DNA of 19,238 nucleotides. Source: SCTG01 sp036005325 (GTDB lineage Bacteria > Nitrospirota > Nitrospiria > Nitrospirales > NS-4). Location of the stretch: NCBI GenBank assembly GCA_036005325.1, contig DASYQR010000014.1:1-19238 (forward strand), written 5' to 3'. The notes beneath the pieces were generated by a model. It did not search any database, was not told the DNA's origin, and saw only the letters and a list, made by a program, of their open reading frames with translations. Shown piece by piece: positions 16,642 through 19,238 of this stretch; position 1 is the stretch's first letter, and each line of letters opens with the position of its first letter. A program made the position numbers and the translations under genes.

Positions 16642-17180
16642 TGGCGCGCCGTCAATCCAAACCCGACAAGAAGACTGTGAAGCCGGAGCCGAAGCCTCGT
16701 CCGGATGCGCTGGTCGAACCCAAAGTCTTGCAGGCTCTGATCGCGGTCTTTCAGAACGCGAACGTGAGCGACCTCGAAGTCGAGCGGGGCGGCCTCCGCA
16801 TCCGCCTGCGGCGGGAGGGAGCGAGGACTTCTGCCTCATCCGCCGAAGTATCCGTCCCCGTTACCGGGTCGGCTCCCGGCGCACTCTCCGCGGAAGCCTC
16901 GGCGGCCGAGCAGGCCGCCGAAGGGCTAGTGACCATGCGCTCACCCATCGTCGGGACGTTCTACCGGTCGGCGTCTCCATATGCCGAGTCTTACGTCGAG
17001 GAAGGCGCATACGTGAAGAAAGGCCAGGTACTCTGCATCGTCGAGGCCATGAAACTGATGAACGAGATTGAGTCGGAAACGGACGGACGCGTGGTAAAGA
17101 TCCTGGCGGAAAACGCCAAGCCGGTCGAATACGGCGAACCGCTTTTCCTGATCGAGCCGGGCGCGCGGCCGGAGGAATAA
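16641..17180 (+). CDS. accB: Biotin carboxyl carrier protein of acetyl-CoA carboxylase
   Basis: This subunit carries biotin between biotin carboxylase and carboxyltransferase in fatty-acid initiation. The 179-residue protein has the biotin attachment motif EAMKLMNE with Lys138. Before it lie the conserved SPIVGTFYRSASP and the thumb region. Residues 25-58 form the short N-terminal helix and strand region found in bacterial BCCPs. An Ala/Ser-rich linker spans about 61-95. The first ~20 residues are an extra, lysine/arginine- and proline-rich tail. The ATG at 16641 overlaps the efp stop and lacks a strong ribosome site, suggesting translational coupling. accC follows by 3 bases. Confidence 0.95.
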   Translation: MARRQSKPDKKTVKPEPKPRPDALVEPKVLQALIAVFQNANVSDLEVERGGLRIRLRREGARTSASSAEVSVPVTGSAPGALSAEASAAEQAAEGLVTMRSPIVGTFYRSASPYAESYVEEGAYVKKGQVLCIVEAMKLMNEIESETDGRVVKILAENAKPVEYGEPLFLIEPGARPEE

Positions 17181-17183
17181 GGG

Positions 17184-18542
17184 GTGTTTAAGAAGATCCT
17201 CATTGCCAACCGCGGCGAAATCGCGGTCCGGATCATCCGGGCCTGCAAAGAGTTGGACATTCGCAGCGTGGCCGTGCATTCGGAGGTTGATGCCAACGCC
17301 TTGCATGTGCGGCTGGCGGACGAGCATCTCTGTATCGGGCCGGCCGATCCGGCGTTGAGCTACCGCAACATCCCCAACATCCTGAGCGCGGCGGAGATCA
17401 CGGCCTGCGACGCCGTGCATCCGGGCTACGGTTTTCTGGCCGAGAACGCGCACTTCGCCGAAGTGTGCGAGTCCATCGGGCTCAAATTCATCGGGCCGAC
17501 CTCCGAGAACATCGCCACCATGGGCGACAAATCCAAAGCGCGCGACATCATGATCCGGCAGGGGCTGCCGGTGCTGCCAGGCAGCGAGGGCGAGATCGCC
17601 AGTGAGCAGGAGGCCGCGGCGGTGGCCGCCAAGATCGGCTATCCCGTGATCATCAAAGCGTCCGCGGGCGGAGGCGGGCGCGGGATGCGCGTGGTGAACA
17701 AAGAAGACGAGCTGGCGCACGCCTTTCAGGCCGCCCGCGCCGAAGCCGAGGCAGCCTTCGGCGACCAGGGCGTGTATGTGGAGAAGTTTTTCCTCGAGCC
17801 GCGTCACATCGAAGTCCAGATCCTGGCTGACGAGAAGGGCCGCACGGTCTTTCTCGGCGAACGGGACTGTTCCATCCAGCGTCGCTACCAGAAGCTCATC
17901 GAAGAGACGCCGTCGCCGGTGGTGGACGACCGGCTTCGCCGGGAGCTGGGGCGGGTGGCGGTCGAGATTGCGCAGGCCGTCCGGTACCGGAACGCCGGCA
18001 CCGTGGAGTTCCTGCTGGACAAGGACCGGCGCTTCTACTTCATGGAGATGAACACCCGGATTCAGGTCGAGCATCCGATCACGGAGGAGGTGACCGGCAT
18101 CGACCTCATCAAAGAGCAGATCCGGATCGCCGCGGGCCTGCCGCTGTCCTGGAAGCAGCAGGATGTGAAGATCACGGGCCACAGCATCGAATGTCGGATC
18201 AACGCCGAGTGTCCCGACACGTTCAAGCCGTGCCCCGGGCGGATCACCCGATTCCATGCCCCTGGTGGGCCCGGTCTGCGGGTGGATACGGCGATCGAGG
18301 CCGGCTCCGAGATTTCCTGTCACTACGACTCCCTCATTGCGAAGGTGATCGCACGCGGCCATACGCGCGAGGAGGCGTTGGCCAGGATGCGGCGGGCGTT
18401 GGAGGAGTGCGTGGTGGAGGGAATCAAGACCACGATCCCGCTGCACCTCCGCATACTCGATGATCCCGACTTTCAGAAAGGCCGCTTCTCGACAGCCTTC
18501 CTCGAACGGTTCGGTTCCATCACTCCCGGCAACTCGACGTAG
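17184..18542 (+). CDS. accC: Biotin carboxylase subunit of acetyl-CoA carboxylase
   Basis: AccC carboxylates biotin on BCCP using ATP and bicarbonate. The 452-residue length fits the stand-alone bacterial subunit. The N-terminal domain opens with FKKILIANRGEIAVRIIRA. The ATP-grasp domain has Lys116, Lys159, the glycine loop GGGGRGM (162-168), and Glu288, Asn290 and Arg292 in MEMNTRIQVEHP. The C-terminal lid domain contains HSIECRINAE and the AliaKVIA-type segment SLIAKVIARG. GGAGG (17171-17175), 8 bases upstream, supports GTG 17184. As accA and accD are not present here, they must be elsewhere. A pyruvate or 2-oxoglutarate carboxylase subunit is a less likely alternative, given direct pairing with accB. 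Confidence 0.95.
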   Translation: MFKKILIANRGEIAVRIIRACKELDIRSVAVHSEVDANALHVRLADEHLCIGPADPALSYRNIPNILSAAEITACDAVHPGYGFLAENAHFAEVCESIGLKFIGPTSENIATMGDKSKARDIMIRQGLPVLPGSEGEIASEQEAAAVAAKIGYPVIIKASAGGGGRGMRVVNKEDELAHAFQAARAEAEAAFGDQGVYVEKFFLEPRHIEVQILADEKGRTVFLGERDCSIQRRYQKLIEETPSPVVDDRLRRELGRVAVEIAQAVRYRNAGTVEFLLDKDRRFYFMEMNTRIQVEHPITEEVTGIDLIKEQIRIAAGLPLSWKQQDVKITGHSIECRINAECPDTFKPCPGRITRFHAPGGPGLRVDTAIEAGSEISCHYDSLIAKVIARGHTREEALARMRRALEECVVEGIKTTIPLHLRILDDPDFQKGRFSTAFLERFGSITPGNST

Positions 18543-18548
18543 TTCCCT

Positions 18549-19220
18549 TTGAAGCTTGCCGGTCTTTACCTCATCCTCGACCCCAGCGTCGCAGGTTTTC
18601 ATCTGCACCCTCCCGCCCCGGACGCGCCGAGACGCGTCCCTTTCCCGGCCCTGGCCGATCTCGTCAGGACCGCGCTCGAAACCGGAGTACGGCTCTTTCA
18701 ACTGCGGATGAAAACCCCGCACACTGGTGAGTTCTACGACATGGCGACCCATCTCTGCCAGCTGGTGCAGCAGGGCGGGGGCACGTTCATCGTCAATGAC
18801 CGGTGTGATGTGGCGATGGCGGTCGGGGCGGACGGGGTCCATTTGGGGCAGGACGATTTGCCGCTGGCGGATGCGCGGGCGATCCTGGGGCCCGGCAAAC
18901 TGATCGGGATCTCGACCCACAATCTCAATCAGGCGATCCAGGCCGAGGCGGGCGGAGCGGACTACATCGGCTTCGGACCGATCTTTCCGACAGTGACGAA
19001 GGAGCATCCGAACCCGGTGGTCGGCGTGGCGGGTTTGCGCGAGGTACGGGCGAAGGTACGGATTCCGATCGTGGCCATCGGCGGGATCAACGTCAAGAAT
19101 GTGGCGGATGTCTGTACCGCTGGTGCTGACTGCTGCGCAGTCGTCTCAGCGGTGCTGTCTGCCGCCGACCCTGCGAAGGCAATCACGGAACTGATGAAAG
19201 CGATTGAAAGCCGAACCTAG
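18549..19220 (+). CDS. thiE: Thiamine-phosphate synthase
   Basis: ThiE joins the hydroxymethylpyrimidine and thiazole phosphates to thiamine phosphate. The TIM-barrel signatures are present: LYLILDPS (6-13), RLFQLRMK, FIVNDRCDVAMAVGADGVHLGQDDLP, IGISTHN, ADYIGFGPIFPT and IVAIGGIN. The 223 residues are slightly longer than usual because of an extra Pro- and His-containing stretch between strand 1 and helix 1 (about 14-33). The start is a TTG at 18549 only 6 bases after the accC stop, without a recognisable ribosome site, so translation probably depends on coupling to accC. No TPP riboswitch fits in the 6-base gap. Only 18 bases follow the stop inside the window. Confidence 0.93.
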   Translation: MKLAGLYLILDPSVAGFHLHPPAPDAPRRVPFPALADLVRTALETGVRLFQLRMKTPHTGEFYDMATHLCQLVQQGGGTFIVNDRCDVAMAVGADGVHLGQDDLPLADARAILGPGKLIGISTHNLNQAIQAEAGGADYIGFGPIFPTVTKEHPNPVVGVAGLREVRAKVRIPIVAIGGINVKNVADVCTAGADCCAVVSAVLSAADPAKAITELMKAIESRT

Positions 19221-19238
19221 AACGCGGGTCCTGCCGCC

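Noticed and set aside
18543..18548. TPP riboswitch ahead of thiE
   Set aside because: Only six bases separate accC from thiE and no thi-box-like sequence was noticed in the end of accC.
16941..19007. A 688-codon open frame on the - strand opposite accB, accC and thiE
   Set aside because: Its protein resembles no family I know and is rich in Arg, Gly, His and Asp as expected for an antisense shadow of GC-rich genes. The three + strand genes are unmistakable.

Overview
This window reads as a housekeeping stretch of a GC-rich bacterial chromosome. The gene set, the gene orders and the protein variants seen suggest a Nitrospira-like member of the Nitrospirota. That assignment is inference from general familiarity; no rRNA or other decisive marker is present. 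Coding density is very high, and all genes but one (nadK) are on the + strand. I see no tRNA, rRNA, insertion sequence, phage gene, CRISPR array or clear intrinsic terminator, and no gene-free stretch longer than about 210 bases.

Layout. (1) Positions 1-212 hold the C-terminal tail of a Gfo/Idh/MocA-type oxidoreductase. (2) Positions 209-3366 are a probable operon with its own promoter: a small unknown zinc-ribbon protein, citrate synthase and class II fumarase, giving two TCA-cycle steps. (3) Positions 3371-5719 hold an adrenodoxin reductase-like ferredoxin/NADP oxidoreductase and, convergent and overlapping its stop codon by 4 bases, NAD kinase. NAD kinase makes the NADP that the reductase uses. 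The nadK promoter lies so close to the start codon that the mRNA is probably leaderless. (4) Positions 5801-8331 are clpC, with a consensus sigma-70 promoter divergent from nadK. (5) From 8437 to the end is a compact run of 13 genes with many stop/start overlaps: tsaD, hflX, nth, yicC, gmk, rpoZ, coaBC, a TPR protein, aroQ, efp, accB, accC and thiE. It covers tRNA modification, ribosome rescue, DNA repair, RNA metabolism, nucleotide and CoA synthesis, shikimate, translation elongation, fatty-acid initiation and thiamine synthesis. The sub-blocks yicC-gmk-rpoZ-coaBC and aroQ-efp-accB-accC match widely conserved bacterial gene orders.

Most of the window is ordinary core genome. The most interesting points are these. 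HflX carries an N-terminal region that resembles a JAMM/RadC fold (HTH-x6-S-x2-D) and may start at a non-standard ATT codon. CoaBC has Asp and Ser where the decarboxylase half normally has its catalytic Asn and Cys. nadK appears leaderless. A perfect 16-base palindrome lies between clpC and tsaD, with a third half-site at the clpC stop codon. Fumarase has a strongly basic N-terminal extension. A small zinc-ribbon protein of unknown function leads the citrate synthase/fumarase operon.
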